Shown in pieces: positions 9,519-17,130 of a DNA stretch of 64,000 nt. The notes under the pieces are model-generated. The model was not told the origin of the DNA. It made no database searches and saw only the letters and a list, made by a program, of their open reading frames with translations. The first letter of the stretch is position 1, and each line of letters begins with the position of its first letter. The stretch lies in NCBI GenBank assembly GCA_021776525.1, contig JAJFFT010000001.1, forward strand, positions 62,001-126,000. The letters run 5' to 3'. The stretch comes from Robiginitomaculum sp. GTDB lineage: Bacteria; Pseudomonadota; Alphaproteobacteria; Caulobacterales; Maricaulaceae. A program made the position numbers and the translations under genes.

Positions 9519-10621
9519 GATTTTGGTCCCTTTTTTCCGCTGCCACTGGCAGGATGCGCTTTGGCGGCACGTTCGTCCAGCGGCCAGCGCGGCCGTGCGC
9601 TGGCGGTTAGGTCATCAACGCGCCCGGCGCGCAAATGCAAGGCCCCGGCATGAGCAATCATGCCGCCATTATCGGTGCACAAAGATAATGGCGGGGCGAT
9701 AAATTCAAAGCCTTTGTTGTTGGCTTCCTCGGTTAGGCGTGTGCGCAAAACCGTATTGGCCGCCACCCCGCCGGCCACCACCAAAGTGCGTGCCCCGTGT
9801 GCTTTTGCAAACATGTCCATGGCGTGGGCCGTGCGGTTGGCCAGCACATCGGTGGCCGCCTGTTGAAAGCTTGCCGCCAGATCGGCGCGCGCCTGATCAT
9901 CTTTGACGGGCAGTTCTTCCCAAGCCCGGCGTACGGCGCTTTTGAGGCCCGCAAACGAAAAGTCACAGCCCGGCCTGCCGGTTAAGGGACGCGGCAGCAC
10001 AAAACGTGTCGCATCGCCTTTTTGCGCAGCGCGTTCCAGAGCTGGGCCGCCCGGAAAACCAAGGCCCATTATTTTGGCGCTTTTATCAAAAGCCTCGCCC
10101 ACCGCATCATCAATGGTTGACCCAAGGCGTTTGTATTGGCCCAGTCCTTCGACGCTCAGCAATTGGGTATGTCCACCAGAGACCAGAAGCAACAGATAGG
10201 GAAAGACCAATGGTCCATCGTCGCCCTGTTGCGAGATAAGCGGGCTGAGCGCATGACCTTCCAGATGGTTGATCGATAAAAATGGGATATTATGGGCCAG
10301 CGCAATGGCCTTGGCACTCATCATGCCGACCATCACCCCGCCGACCAGACCCGGGCCAGTGGTAGCGGCCACCGCATCGAGGTGTTCAAAGGTGATATCG
10401 GCTTCGGCCAAAGCCCGTTCGATCAGAGCATCCAGCGCCCCGACATGAGCACGGGCCGCAATTTCTGGCACCACACCGCCATAAAGCGCGTGTTCGTCAA
10501 TCTGGCTGTAAATCTGATCGGCCAGATAGTGCACTTCGCCATTGGTGCCCAGCTGAACCACGGCTGCGGCAGTTTCATCGCAACTGGTTTCCAAACCCAA
10601 AACGGTCAACGGTTTATGCAT
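9515..10621 (-). CDS. tsaD: tRNA N6-adenosine threonylcarbamoyltransferase
   Basis: The Kae1/TsaD subunit that transfers the threonylcarbamoyl group to A37 of ANN-decoding tRNAs, acting with TsaB and TsaE. The opening VLGLETSCDETAAAVV, the metal-binding HLEGH near residue 118, LLLVSGGHTQL, the long GSTIDDAVGEAFDK stretch and the C-terminal VAGGVAANTVLR are all present. The 368 residues run slightly longer than many homologues because of a Lys/Gly/Ser-rich tail. It is divergent from hemC, with start codons close together around 10620-10690, so their promoters must overlap. Confidence 0.96.
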   Translation of the reverse strand: MHKPLTVLGLETSCDETAAAVVQLGTNGEVHYLADQIYSQIDEHALYGGVVPEIAARAHVGALDALIERALAEADITFEHLDAVAATTGPGLVGGVMVGMMSAKAIALAHNIPFLSINHLEGHALSPLISQQGDDGPLVFPYLLLLVSGGHTQLLSVEGLGQYKRLGSTIDDAVGEAFDKSAKIMGLGFPGGPALERAAQKGDATRFVLPRPLTGRPGCDFSFAGLKSAVRRAWEELPVKDDQARADLAASFQQAATDVLANRTAHAMDMFAKAHGARTLVVAGGVAANTVLRTRLTEEANNKGFEFIAPPLSLCTDNGGMIAHAGALHLRAGRVDDLTASARPRWPLDERAAKAHPASGSGKKGPKS

Positions 10622-10685
10622 CTTGCATCACACTATCTTTGAGGCGTATGTCCATGGCTGGATCGATAACGCCCGGAGCAAGGTC

Positions 10686-11642
10686 TTGCAACCAATCTTG
10701 AAGCTAGGATCACGTGGATCACCACTGGCACTGGCGCAAAGCCGTCTCACCCGCACTTTGCTGGCCAAGGTGATGGGTGTCGGGGACGAAAATGCGGCCA
10801 GACAGGCCTTTCCAATTACACGGATCACCACTACCGGGGACCGGATAACCGACCGCCGCCTGATCGAGGCAGGCGGCAAAGGTCTGTTCACCAAAGAGGT
10901 CGAGCAGGCCTTGTTGGACGGTGACATTGATGTGGCGGTTCATTCCATGAAGGATATGCCGGTTGTGCAGCCGGACGGTTTGGTTTTGGCAGGGTTTTTG
11001 CCCCGCGAAGACCCGCGTGAAGCCCTGATCGCAGGCGATTATGCAACACTGGATGCCTTGCCCAAAGGGGCGCGTATTGGCACAGCGTCTTTGCGCCGTC
11101 AGGCTCAGGTACAACAGCTTCGGCCCGATTGCGTGGTGGAAACCTTGCGTGGTAATGTTGGTACGCGGCTGGAGAAGATTGCCAAGGGTGGATTTGACGC
11201 CACGTTTTTGGCGCTGGCCGGGCTGAAACGTCTTGGGCTGGCTGACAAAGCCAGCGGTATTATCGAAACGGACATGATGCTGCCCGCCCCGGCGCAAGGG
11301 GCCATTGGCTTGCAAGTGCGTGGTGGTGATGCAGGTGTCGCTGAACAGCTTGGGCCAATCATCTGTGCGCAAACGGCGTTGTGTCTGGCGGCTGAGCGTG
11401 CCTTTTTGGCTGCTCTGGATGGTTCATGTCGGACCCCGATCGCGGCTTTGGCCGAAATTCAGGGCGACGGTGCGCTGCACTTTCGCGGCGCAGTCTATGC
11501 CCCCGACGGATCACAAAGCTGGACCTGCAAGCAACATATTGGCGCGGCGGGCGTTGACATTTTGAGCGCCAAACATCTGGGCGAAGCGGAAGGCCGCAGC
11601 ATTGCAATGGCGGCCGGAGACAAAATTCGATGGGAGGGCTAG
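10686..11642 (+). CDS. hemC: Porphobilinogen deaminase (hydroxymethylbilane synthase)
   Basis: Joins four porphobilinogens into hydroxymethylbilane in haem/tetrapyrrole synthesis. LKLGSRGSPLALAQS opens the protein, followed by HSMKDMP near residue 85, GTASLRRQAQ, LRGNVGTRLEK and the dipyrromethane-binding cysteine in DGSCRTPIAA. The frame is open from a TTG at 10623, but the conserved protein begins at LKLGSRGS. TTG 10686 is preceded by GGAG with a seven-base gap, and gives 318 residues, close to the usual length. hemD starts inside the last codons (13-bp overlap). Confidence 0.94.
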   Translation: MQPILKLGSRGSPLALAQSRLTRTLLAKVMGVGDENAARQAFPITRITTTGDRITDRRLIEAGGKGLFTKEVEQALLDGDIDVAVHSMKDMPVVQPDGLVLAGFLPREDPREALIAGDYATLDALPKGARIGTASLRRQAQVQQLRPDCVVETLRGNVGTRLEKIAKGGFDATFLALAGLKRLGLADKASGIIETDMMLPAPAQGAIGLQVRGGDAGVAEQLGPIICAQTALCLAAERAFLAALDGSCRTPIAALAEIQGDGALHFRGAVYAPDGSQSWTCKQHIGAAGVDILSAKHLGEAEGRSIAMAAGDKIRWEG

Positions 11643-12361
11643 GCGTTCTTGTGACACGGACCCAGCCTGGGGCGACACACACGGCAACAGCCTTGCAAAA
11701 ACGGGGCTATGAGGCCCTGATTGACCCGGTTCTAAATATAGTGACAACACAGGCGCCGCCGCCTGATCTTACCGGCGTACAGGCCATTGTCGCCACCAGT
11801 GCCCATGGAGTGCGGGCTGTGGCTGCGGTGTCTGGCGCAAAAAACACGCCACTTTTTTGTCTGTCCGGGGCTAGTTTTGACGCGGCCAGCGATGCAGGGT
11901 TTTGTGGGGAAACCTTTAAGACTGATGGGCATGCAAAAGACATTGCTGTGGCTGTGTCTGCGCATCTGTCCTCTCAAGGAGGCCCGGTCCCGGTGTTATG
12001 GGTTCGGGGGCGCCATTTTGCCTTTGATATGGCCAAGGCCCTTGGTGGTTTTGGGTGTAAGGTTCAGCAATGGGAAGCGTATGCAGCACAGCCGGTTGCG
12101 GCGCTTTGCCCGCAAACCATTGCCGCAATCCACGAGGGGCAAATCAAGGCGGTGCTTTTTCATTCGGCCCGTGGTGCCAAACATTTTGTCCGCCTTGCGC
12201 ATAATGCCGGTGTCAATTTAAGCGGACTAAAAGCTGTTGCGATGAGCGCAGAAGCCGCCAAACCGCTCAGGCCGGTTGAATTTGGGGAAATTTACCTTGC
12301 GGCGCGGCCTGATGAAGCTGCTCTTCTGAGCGCGGTTCAGGACAACATTACCCAAGATTAG
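11630..12361 (+). CDS. hemD: Uroporphyrinogen-III synthase
   Basis: Closes and inverts ring D of hydroxymethylbilane to give uroporphyrinogen III. The family is poorly conserved. Support comes from position directly after hemC with a 13-bp overlap, from 243 residues with a two-lobed layout, and from GVLVTRTQPGATHTA at the start, VWVRGRHFAFDMAKAL near the middle and ALFHSARGAKHFVRL with AMSAEAAKP in the second lobe. Start ATG 11630. Confidence 0.9.
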   Translation: MGGLGVLVTRTQPGATHTATALQKRGYEALIDPVLNIVTTQAPPPDLTGVQAIVATSAHGVRAVAAVSGAKNTPLFCLSGASFDAASDAGFCGETFKTDGHAKDIAVAVSAHLSSQGGPVPVLWVRGRHFAFDMAKALGGFGCKVQQWEAYAAQPVAALCPQTIAAIHEGQIKAVLFHSARGAKHFVRLAHNAGVNLSGLKAVAMSAEAAKPLRPVEFGEIYLAARPDEAALLSAVQDNITQD

Positions 12362-12448
12362 ATAAATCTGGTCATTGCGACAAGTTTGCCCTTTCAGCGG
12401 GGCGGCGCAACACTTACATTATAAATTCAATTCATGATCGAGAGTGCA

Positions 12449-13660
12449 ATGAACACCAAGAGCAAATCAGGTGATGACAAAGAGCCGATCGACGCAGAGT
12501 TTGAAACTCTGAAAGAGGAAGTCGGCAGTGCGCCCCCCCAGAAGGCCAGATCAATGCGTTGGGTCGTGTACCCGATCATTTTGGTCGCAATCATTGGCGG
12601 CGGGGTGGTTGGCTGGAACAAGATACAGAATAATGAAACAGGCACCAGCGCTACGGATAATCGCACCGACATTGCCGCTCTGATCATCCGACTTGATGCC
12701 CTGCAAAGCGAGCTAAGCGCCTTGCAGGCGCGCACTGAAGCGCAAAATACAGATATGAGTGCCCGTTTGACTACATTGGAAAACAGGCCAGTGACCGCCG
12801 CTACCAACACGCTGGATCTGACTGATGTGCAAAACCGGCTGAGCGCGTTGGAAGATGCAGAGCCGGCGCAGCAGGCCGTGCAAAATGATGATAGCGCACT
12901 GGTACAACGCCTTGATCAGCTTGAGGCACAAATTCTGGCTTTGCCAGCACGCCCAGATGCCGCCCCAGTCAACCATGATGACACCCGTTTGCAGGCATTG
13001 GATGATCGTCTGAGCGCGCTGGAAAGCGCAGCATCTCGCCCTGATACGGCTCCTCTGGATGTTGAGTATGCAGCGCGTTTGGATGCCGTTCAAAATGACC
13101 TTGCGGCCCTTGAGACGCGTCTTGAAAAGATAGAAAGCAATGCACCGCTAAAAGAACGGCAGGGCGCATTGATGCTCAGCCTTCTGGCATTGGATAGTGC
13201 GGCGCAATCTGGTGCGCCCTTTGTGCGCGAATGGCAGGCTCTGGCAGAGCAATTGCCTGGCAATGCCGATGTGCGTTTGTTGCAACCTGTATCCAGAACC
13301 GGTGTTCCAAGTATGGCGGCGTTGTCGCGTGATTTTTCCAACCAGATCAGCGTTATTCGTCAAGCTGGCATACAGGATAACAGCAAACCCGGCATGATGG
13401 GCAAAGCCAAAGCGGCGCTTGGATCACTGGTCAGCGTGCGCCGGGTTGATGGCGGCGCAAAAGGTGTGGACGCCATATTGGCCAATGCCGAGGCGGCGCT
13501 GCGCAATGATAATCTGCCCGGCGCACTGGATGCTCTTGTCTCGCTGAATGACCCGGCCCGCAAAGCTGCGCAAGGCTGGATTGCCCAGGCTCAGGCGCGT
13601 GTCACTTTTGATCAAGCATTAGCCCGGTTGAAAACTACAAGTACAGAGGTAAGACCATGA
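12449..13660 (+). CDS. HemX/mitofilin-like single-pass inner-membrane protein
   Basis: An inner-membrane protein placed between hemD and the HemY-like gene, as in many Alphaproteobacteria (the mitofilin-like COG4223 group). It has a short acidic cytoplasmic N-terminus, one membrane segment (WVVYPIILVAIIGGGVVGW, about residues 38-56), then long helical heptad repeats with recurring RLDALQSELSALQ, RLSALE and RLDQLEAQ units, that is, a coiled coil of roughly 200 residues. The C-terminal part is globular (helical). I prefer ATG 12449 (GAGAG four bases upstream) over 12434. Its stop overlaps the next start by four bases. Role in haem synthesis or membrane shaping is inferred only from position. 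Confidence 0.8.
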   Translation: MNTKSKSGDDKEPIDAEFETLKEEVGSAPPQKARSMRWVVYPIILVAIIGGGVVGWNKIQNNETGTSATDNRTDIAALIIRLDALQSELSALQARTEAQNTDMSARLTTLENRPVTAATNTLDLTDVQNRLSALEDAEPAQQAVQNDDSALVQRLDQLEAQILALPARPDAAPVNHDDTRLQALDDRLSALESAASRPDTAPLDVEYAARLDAVQNDLAALETRLEKIESNAPLKERQGALMLSLLALDSAAQSGAPFVREWQALAEQLPGNADVRLLQPVSRTGVPSMAALSRDFSNQISVIRQAGIQDNSKPGMMGKAKAALGSLVSVRRVDGGAKGVDAILANAEAALRNDNLPGALDALVSLNDPARKAAQGWIAQAQARVTFDQALARLKTTSTEVRP

Positions 13661-15366
13661 TCCGTTTGGCCTTTTATATCGCTATTGCGTTGGTCATTGG
13701 CATTTTTGCCTTTTGGCTGGCTGCGCATCCGGGGCAGGTGGATATCACCGCCTTTGGCCTTGAAATTCGTACCAGTGCCGCCCTGTCTTTGGTGGCCTTG
13801 TTGTTACTGACTTTTGTTTTTGCGTTTTTCTGGCGTGGTCTGGGCTGGTTGATTGAGTTGCCGGCGCAGATGCGCAAGGCCCGCGCGCAATCGCGCCGCG
13901 ATAAAGGCTATGACGCGCTGGAACTGGCGGTGATTGCTGCGGCCTCCGGTGACGCACAAGGTGCCGTAAAAAATGCCGAGCGTGTTAAAATGTTGCTCGA
14001 CCGGCCGGCGCTTTCAGGCCTGTTGGCAGCCCGCGCCGCAGAGGCCGTGGGCGATGTCGTGGGTGCCGAGCGCCAATATCAGGCTTTGCTGGATGATAAG
14101 CGTACCGTACTGGCGGCGCGGCGTGGTCTGGTGCGCGCTGCACTGGAACGGCGCGACTATACCGCCGCGATCAAGGAAGCCATGGCGGCCTTTGATGCTG
14201 AAGCCGGCGCTAAATGGGCCTTTGATGCGCTTTTTGATGCGCAAGTCGCGGCCCGTGACTGGGCCGGTGCCATAACCACATTAAGCAAGGGCGAAAAACG
14301 CAGCCATATTGTACCGCTGGCGGCCAAGCGCCGCCGGGCCGTTCTACTGGCTGCGGAAAGCTCTGCTGCTGAAGCACGAGGCGATGGCGATGAAGCGCGG
14401 CGTTTGGCTGAAAAGGCTGTCTCTGCCGCGCCGGGTTTTGCCCCGGGTGCGGCCCTCGCGGCGCGATTGCTGGTGGCAGCGGGCAAAGGATGGCGTGCGG
14501 CGGGCCTTCTGGAAGATGCCTGGGCGGCTAAACCGCACCCGGCGCTGGCGCTGGCCTATCGTGACCTGAAAGAGGATGAACGTCCCAAAGTGCGCGCCAA
14601 GCGTCTTCGCGGTCTGGTTGAACTGAACCCGGAGCATCGTGAAAGCCGGATATTCAGTGCAGAAATTTTTCTTGATGATGGGGATATCGATGCAGCGCGG
14701 GAAGCTATTACACCTGTTCTGGATGCAGAAACACCGCCCTCATCGCGCCTGTGTACTTTGATGAACCAGATTGAACGGGCCGCAGGCAACCGTACCGAAG
14801 CCAATGCCTGGCTGACGCGTTCTTTGTCGGCGCCCAGCGAGCCGGATTGGTCTGATCTTGACCCGGAAGGTCCGGCCTTTGGCTATCGCGACGAAGATTG
14901 GGCACGTCTGGTTTATTCCTATGGGGATGCAGGAGAGCTGATCCACCCACGTCATGAGCGCTTTGAGCGCATACCCCTCAACCCCGATCAAGTACTGTTT
15001 TTGGAGGCCCGCGCCGAAGAAGATGCACCTAAAGCCCGGGACGCAGAAATCGAGGCCAAGGCACTTGATGAGGGTGAAGACCTTCCAGAGGCGACGATTG
15101 TTTTGGGGGGAGATGTTACCGTAGAAGAACCGGAACCTGTACCAGTTTCGGAAAAACCCAAACCTAAACGTCCTCGTCGTCGCAAAACAACAAAAACCAA
15201 AAAAGCGGTGCAGCCCACCATCGTCCCGGTGAAAAAGCCGGAAGCTCCGCCCAGCCCGGATTTGGATGTGGCGGGTTTTCCGCGCCAGCCCGATGATCCG
15301 GGGCCATTGCCGGATGAGAGCAGTGATGAGGCCGACCTGCAATCGCGTAAACGCGAAGTGCATTAA
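13657..15366 (+). CDS. HemY-like N-terminal domain / TPR membrane protein
   Basis: A two-pass membrane protein with a cytoplasmic TPR-like helical domain, related to HemY of the hemCDXY cluster (not protoporphyrinogen oxidase). Membrane segments lie at about residues 3-22 and 40-62. Ala-rich helical repeats run from about 80 to 400 (GDAQGAVKNAERVK, AAREAITPVLDAE). The tail is strongly charged, with PKPKRPRRRKTTKTKK followed by a Pro/Asp/Glu-rich end. Of the 569 residues about 120 belong to this tail, which looks disordered. The ATG overlaps the upstream stop (ATGA), indicating coupled translation. Function in haem synthesis is unproven. Confidence 0.82.
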   Translation: MIRLAFYIAIALVIGIFAFWLAAHPGQVDITAFGLEIRTSAALSLVALLLLTFVFAFFWRGLGWLIELPAQMRKARAQSRRDKGYDALELAVIAAASGDAQGAVKNAERVKMLLDRPALSGLLAARAAEAVGDVVGAERQYQALLDDKRTVLAARRGLVRAALERRDYTAAIKEAMAAFDAEAGAKWAFDALFDAQVAARDWAGAITTLSKGEKRSHIVPLAAKRRRAVLLAAESSAAEARGDGDEARRLAEKAVSAAPGFAPGAALAARLLVAAGKGWRAAGLLEDAWAAKPHPALALAYRDLKEDERPKVRAKRLRGLVELNPEHRESRIFSAEIFLDDGDIDAAREAITPVLDAETPPSSRLCTLMNQIERAAGNRTEANAWLTRSLSAPSEPDWSDLDPEGPAFGYRDEDWARLVYSYGDAGELIHPRHERFERIPLNPDQVLFLEARAEEDAPKARDAEIEAKALDEGEDLPEATIVLGGDVTVEEPEPVPVSEKPKPKRPRRRKTTKTKKAVQPTIVPVKKPEAPPSPDLDVAGFPRQPDDPGPLPDESSDEADLQSRKREVH

Positions 15367-15469
15367 ACTGGGCGTGGTGCAGGTGGGCCTGAAAATCCAT
15401 GCAGCACACCCTTGCCGCTACGCCGCCGAGCGGCTAGCGTGCGCGCCGATCAGATAAGCCCTGATGAGG

Positions 15470-15508
15470 GCCGCATTAGCTCAGTTGGTAGAGCACGTCA
15501 TTCGTAAT
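15470..15508 (+). pseudogene. 5' fragment of tRNA-Thr(CGT), broken in the anticodon loop
   Basis: These 39 bases are identical to bases 1-39 of the complete tRNA-Thr at 15605. Identity stops just after the anticodon loop (...TTCGTAAT), and unrelated sequence follows. Joined to 26744-26780 it would recreate a complete tRNA-Thr followed by a T-run. I therefore read it as the original chromosomal 5' half, cut off when an element integrated in the anticodon loop. Confidence 0.75.
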
Positions 15509-15566
15509 TAGCGGGTCTAATTATGAAACGCGTATGAAGTCAAAGGGTTGGTGAAACAAGGATAAA

Positions 15567-15592
15567 AATAGTAGGGCATTAGTAGGGTGCCG
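15567..15592 (+). repeat. TTAGTAGGG-type repeat between the tRNA fragment and the intact tRNA
   Basis: Carries TTAGTAGGG (15579-15587) in the same context (AATAGNAGGGNNTTAGTAGGGT-like) as the repeat at 26573-26598 near the other end of the element. An inverted copy, CCCTACTAA, is at 26691-26699. The position near both ends suggests integrase arm sites, but this is inference. Confidence 0.4.
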
Positions 15593-15604
15593 TGCGTTTG
15601 GTGA

Positions 15605-15680
15605 GCCGCATTAGCTCAGTTGGTAGAGCACGTCATTCGTAATGACGGGGTCAGGTGTTCGAGTCACCTATGCGGCACCA
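15605..15680 (+). tRNA. tRNA-Thr (anticodon CGT)
   Basis: A complete 76-base cloverleaf with encoded CCA. Acceptor GCCGCAT pairs with ATGCGGC, the D arm is GCTC/GAGC, the anticodon stem CGTCA/TGACG has loop TTCGTAA (anticodon CGT, codon ACG), and the T stem AGGTG/CACCT has loop TTCGAGT. It is the only intact copy here. Unlike the 3' copies at 26735 and 28995 it is not followed by the TTTTTTC run; the controller gene converges on it 12 bp away. It may be a spare copy carried by the integrated element. Confidence 0.95.
15635..15680 (+). repeat. 46-bp direct repeat, left copy (3' part of tRNA-Thr)
   Basis: Identical to 26735-26780. It runs from the anticodon loop to the CCA end of the tRNA. A possible attL. 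Confidence 0.85.
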
Positions 15681-15691
15681 GCGCAACCTTG

Positions 15692-15901
15692 CTATTCACG
15701 TTCCAGCAAAGCGCTAGGCGACACACCCAGCGCCTTGGCAATGCGCTCTAACACTTCCACGGTAGGGTTCCTCACGCCACGCTCAACGCCACTGATATAG
15801 GTTCTGTGTAGCTTAGCCTCAAAGCTAAAGTCTTCTTGCGACAACCCTTTGGCCTCCCGCAATCGCTTCACATTTTGCCCTACTATATGCCGCAAATCCA
15901 T
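15692..15901 (-). CDS. Controller (C) protein-like XRE regulator
   Basis: A 69-residue helix-turn-helix protein that looks like the C proteins that time expression of restriction-modification systems. The hallmark is the recognition-helix region LHRTYISGVERGVRNPT, with VKRLREAKGLSQEDFS before it and LERIAKALGVSPSALL after it. C proteins act as dimers on GACTNNNAGTC boxes, and exactly such boxes lie 23-48 bp upstream (15924-15949). No ribosome site precedes the ATG, as in the leaderless mRNAs known for C genes. The nearest R-M genes are about 6 kb away, which is unusual. It could instead be a generic phage-type repressor, but the boxes argue for a C protein. Confidence 0.85.
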   Translation of the reverse strand: MDLRHIVGQNVKRLREAKGLSQEDFSFEAKLHRTYISGVERGVRNPTVEVLERIAKALGVSPSALLERE

Positions 15902-15920
15902 AACGGCATTCAGGTATTGT

Positions 15921-15949
15921 GTAGCCTTTAAGTCTACAGACTAAGAGTC
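15921..15949 (-). promoter_or_regulatory. Tandem C-boxes upstream of the controller gene
   Basis: Read on the minus strand: ATGTGACTCTTAGTC, then four bases, then GACTTAAAGGC. The distal box (15939-15949) is a perfect GACT-N3-AGTC; the proximal one (15924-15934) has one mismatch. Starts are 15 bp apart, matching the tandem O-left/O-right layout known for C proteins, in which the strong distal site activates and the weak proximal site represses. Confidence 0.75.
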
Positions 15950-15984
15950 ACATTTGCGATTACCTTAGCACGATTGTCAGATTC

Positions 15985-16013
15985 TTGGTTGTAGACTATA
16001 AGTCACATATACT
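15985..16013 (+). promoter_or_regulatory. Promoter of the SH3 gene with a C-box between -35 and -10
   Basis: TTGGTT (15985-15990), a 17-bp spacer and TATACT (16008-16013) point toward the gene at 16052. A perfect box GACTATAAGTC (15994-16004) sits inside the spacer; on the other strand it reads ATGTGACTTATAGTC, matching the distal box of the controller gene except for two bases in its N3 centre. Binding there should repress. Confidence 0.6.
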
Positions 16014-16051
16014 AATCTCGAATTTATACCTTTTGGGCATGGAGAATTTTC

Positions 16052-16771
16052 ATGAAGGCTTTTCTTTTTTGGGGGTTAATTTTTTTGATTCTACTCATTG
16101 TAGTCGTCAGCATAACGGATGATCCAGATTCGGAACAAAGGGCATGGGTAACTTCAGATCACCTTAACAGGCGGTCTTGTCCGTCAACGCAATGCGGCAT
16201 TGTCGGCCAATTTACCAATCAGCAAAAAGTCAAGGTTTATGAAGAGAAAAATGGATGGTCTCGAGTCTCAAAATACCATAGTGCCTCTTGTAGCAATGGG
16301 CAAAGCGGTAGCATAAGCTCCGGAAATAATGCTTGCTCTCCCGATAATGGCATTGAAGGGGATAACCTAGCTGAATGGGTTTCAAGCGCTTACATTTCTA
16401 CCAGAAAAACAGAAGATACGTTAGTAGAAACCCGCTCTGAAAAAGCACAAAAGGCCGTAGATAAAGGCAAAAATAAAAAACGTAATTTATACGATAACCC
16501 CTCCAAACAAATTGCTTGGATTGGCCTGTCAAAAGATGCTGTACGGAGCCGTTTACGTGAGCCAAGCAGTGCCACGTTTCGAAATGTCATATTCCATGTT
16601 TATGAAGGCCGTATGCCTATGGTGTGCGGTGAGGTAAACGCCAAAAATGGATTTGGAGGCTATACAGGTTATCAGGGGTTCATTGCTTCAGGGGACGCCT
16701 TGGTGTTTCTTGAAAGTGAACTGGAGGCCGGTGAATTTGTAAAATCATGGAATATGATATGCGTAAAATAA
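16052..16771 (+). CDS. Membrane-anchored SH3-domain (SH3b) protein
   Basis: A 239-residue protein of unknown role, anchored by one N-terminal membrane segment (about residues 4-22). A bacterial SH3-like domain follows at about 28-110: WVTSDHLNRRSCPSTQCGIVG, KVKVYEEKNGWSRVS and LAEWVSSAYI. A basic linker (DKGKNKKRNLY) leads to a C-terminal domain seen in phage and island proteins, with DAVRSRLREPSSATFRNV and VCGEVNAKNGFGGYTGYQ. ATG 16052 has GGAGA upstream. The gene is divergent from the controller gene and carries a C-box in its promoter, so it is probably under the same control. It may sense or bind the envelope; no catalytic motif is seen. Confidence 0.7.
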   Translation: MKAFLFWGLIFLILLIVVVSITDDPDSEQRAWVTSDHLNRRSCPSTQCGIVGQFTNQQKVKVYEEKNGWSRVSKYHSASCSNGQSGSISSGNNACSPDNGIEGDNLAEWVSSAYISTRKTEDTLVETRSEKAQKAVDKGKNKKRNLYDNPSKQIAWIGLSKDAVRSRLREPSSATFRNVIFHVYEGRMPMVCGEVNAKNGFGGYTGYQGFIASGDALVFLESELEAGEFVKSWNMICVK

Positions 16772-17130
16772 TGGCTTTTATGGCAATCAGCTGAAAAAGC
16801 ATTGCCTTCACACAAAACACATATGTTCAGTATCAAAAATAAGCGCCGCCGGTGCCCTCGTTGTAGTCGGTTGTGGGTGGGCTCCAAGGAGGCATCAGAA
16901 GCTTGCCAGCGAGCCTCTGTGTGGCTGTAAATGGGTTATGCCGGTAAATTGGTCGCCCCTTGCTTTTTGTCGCCAAGTCGTTTTTCTGAGGAACATTTTA
17001 ACCCAATGTGCTGTAGCCCGAAACTGTAACTTATTCCCTAAACTTTGAGGATGGGTATAATAAAAAAGCGCAGGCAACCATAAAGGTTTGCCTGCGCTAG
17101 GTTTCGGGTACGGGCTACAGCCCCGGCTTT
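16772..17130. other. Intergenic stretch with nested inverted repeats
   Basis: No convincing gene. It holds the terminator at 17060-17097, and around it an outer inverted repeat, CTGTAGCCCGAAAC (17011-17024) against GTTTCGGG...CGGGCTACAG (17101-17120), in which the right arm carries six extra bases. A 35-codon frame with CPRC at 16823 has no ribosome site and is not called. Confidence 0.5.
17060..17097 (-). terminator. Rho-independent terminator after the primase-helicase gene
   Basis: On the minus strand GCGCAGGCAAACCT and its partner GGTTGCCTGCGC form a strong stem (17068-17097, one bulged base, loop of about four), followed by TTTTTTATTA. It lies 34 bp after the stop of the primase-helicase gene. 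Confidence 0.85.

Noticed and set aside
16823..16930. 35-codon frame with CPRC (zinc-ribbon-like) downstream of the SH3 gene
   Set aside because: No ribosome site, atypical composition and overlap with no conserved context; not enough for a gene call.
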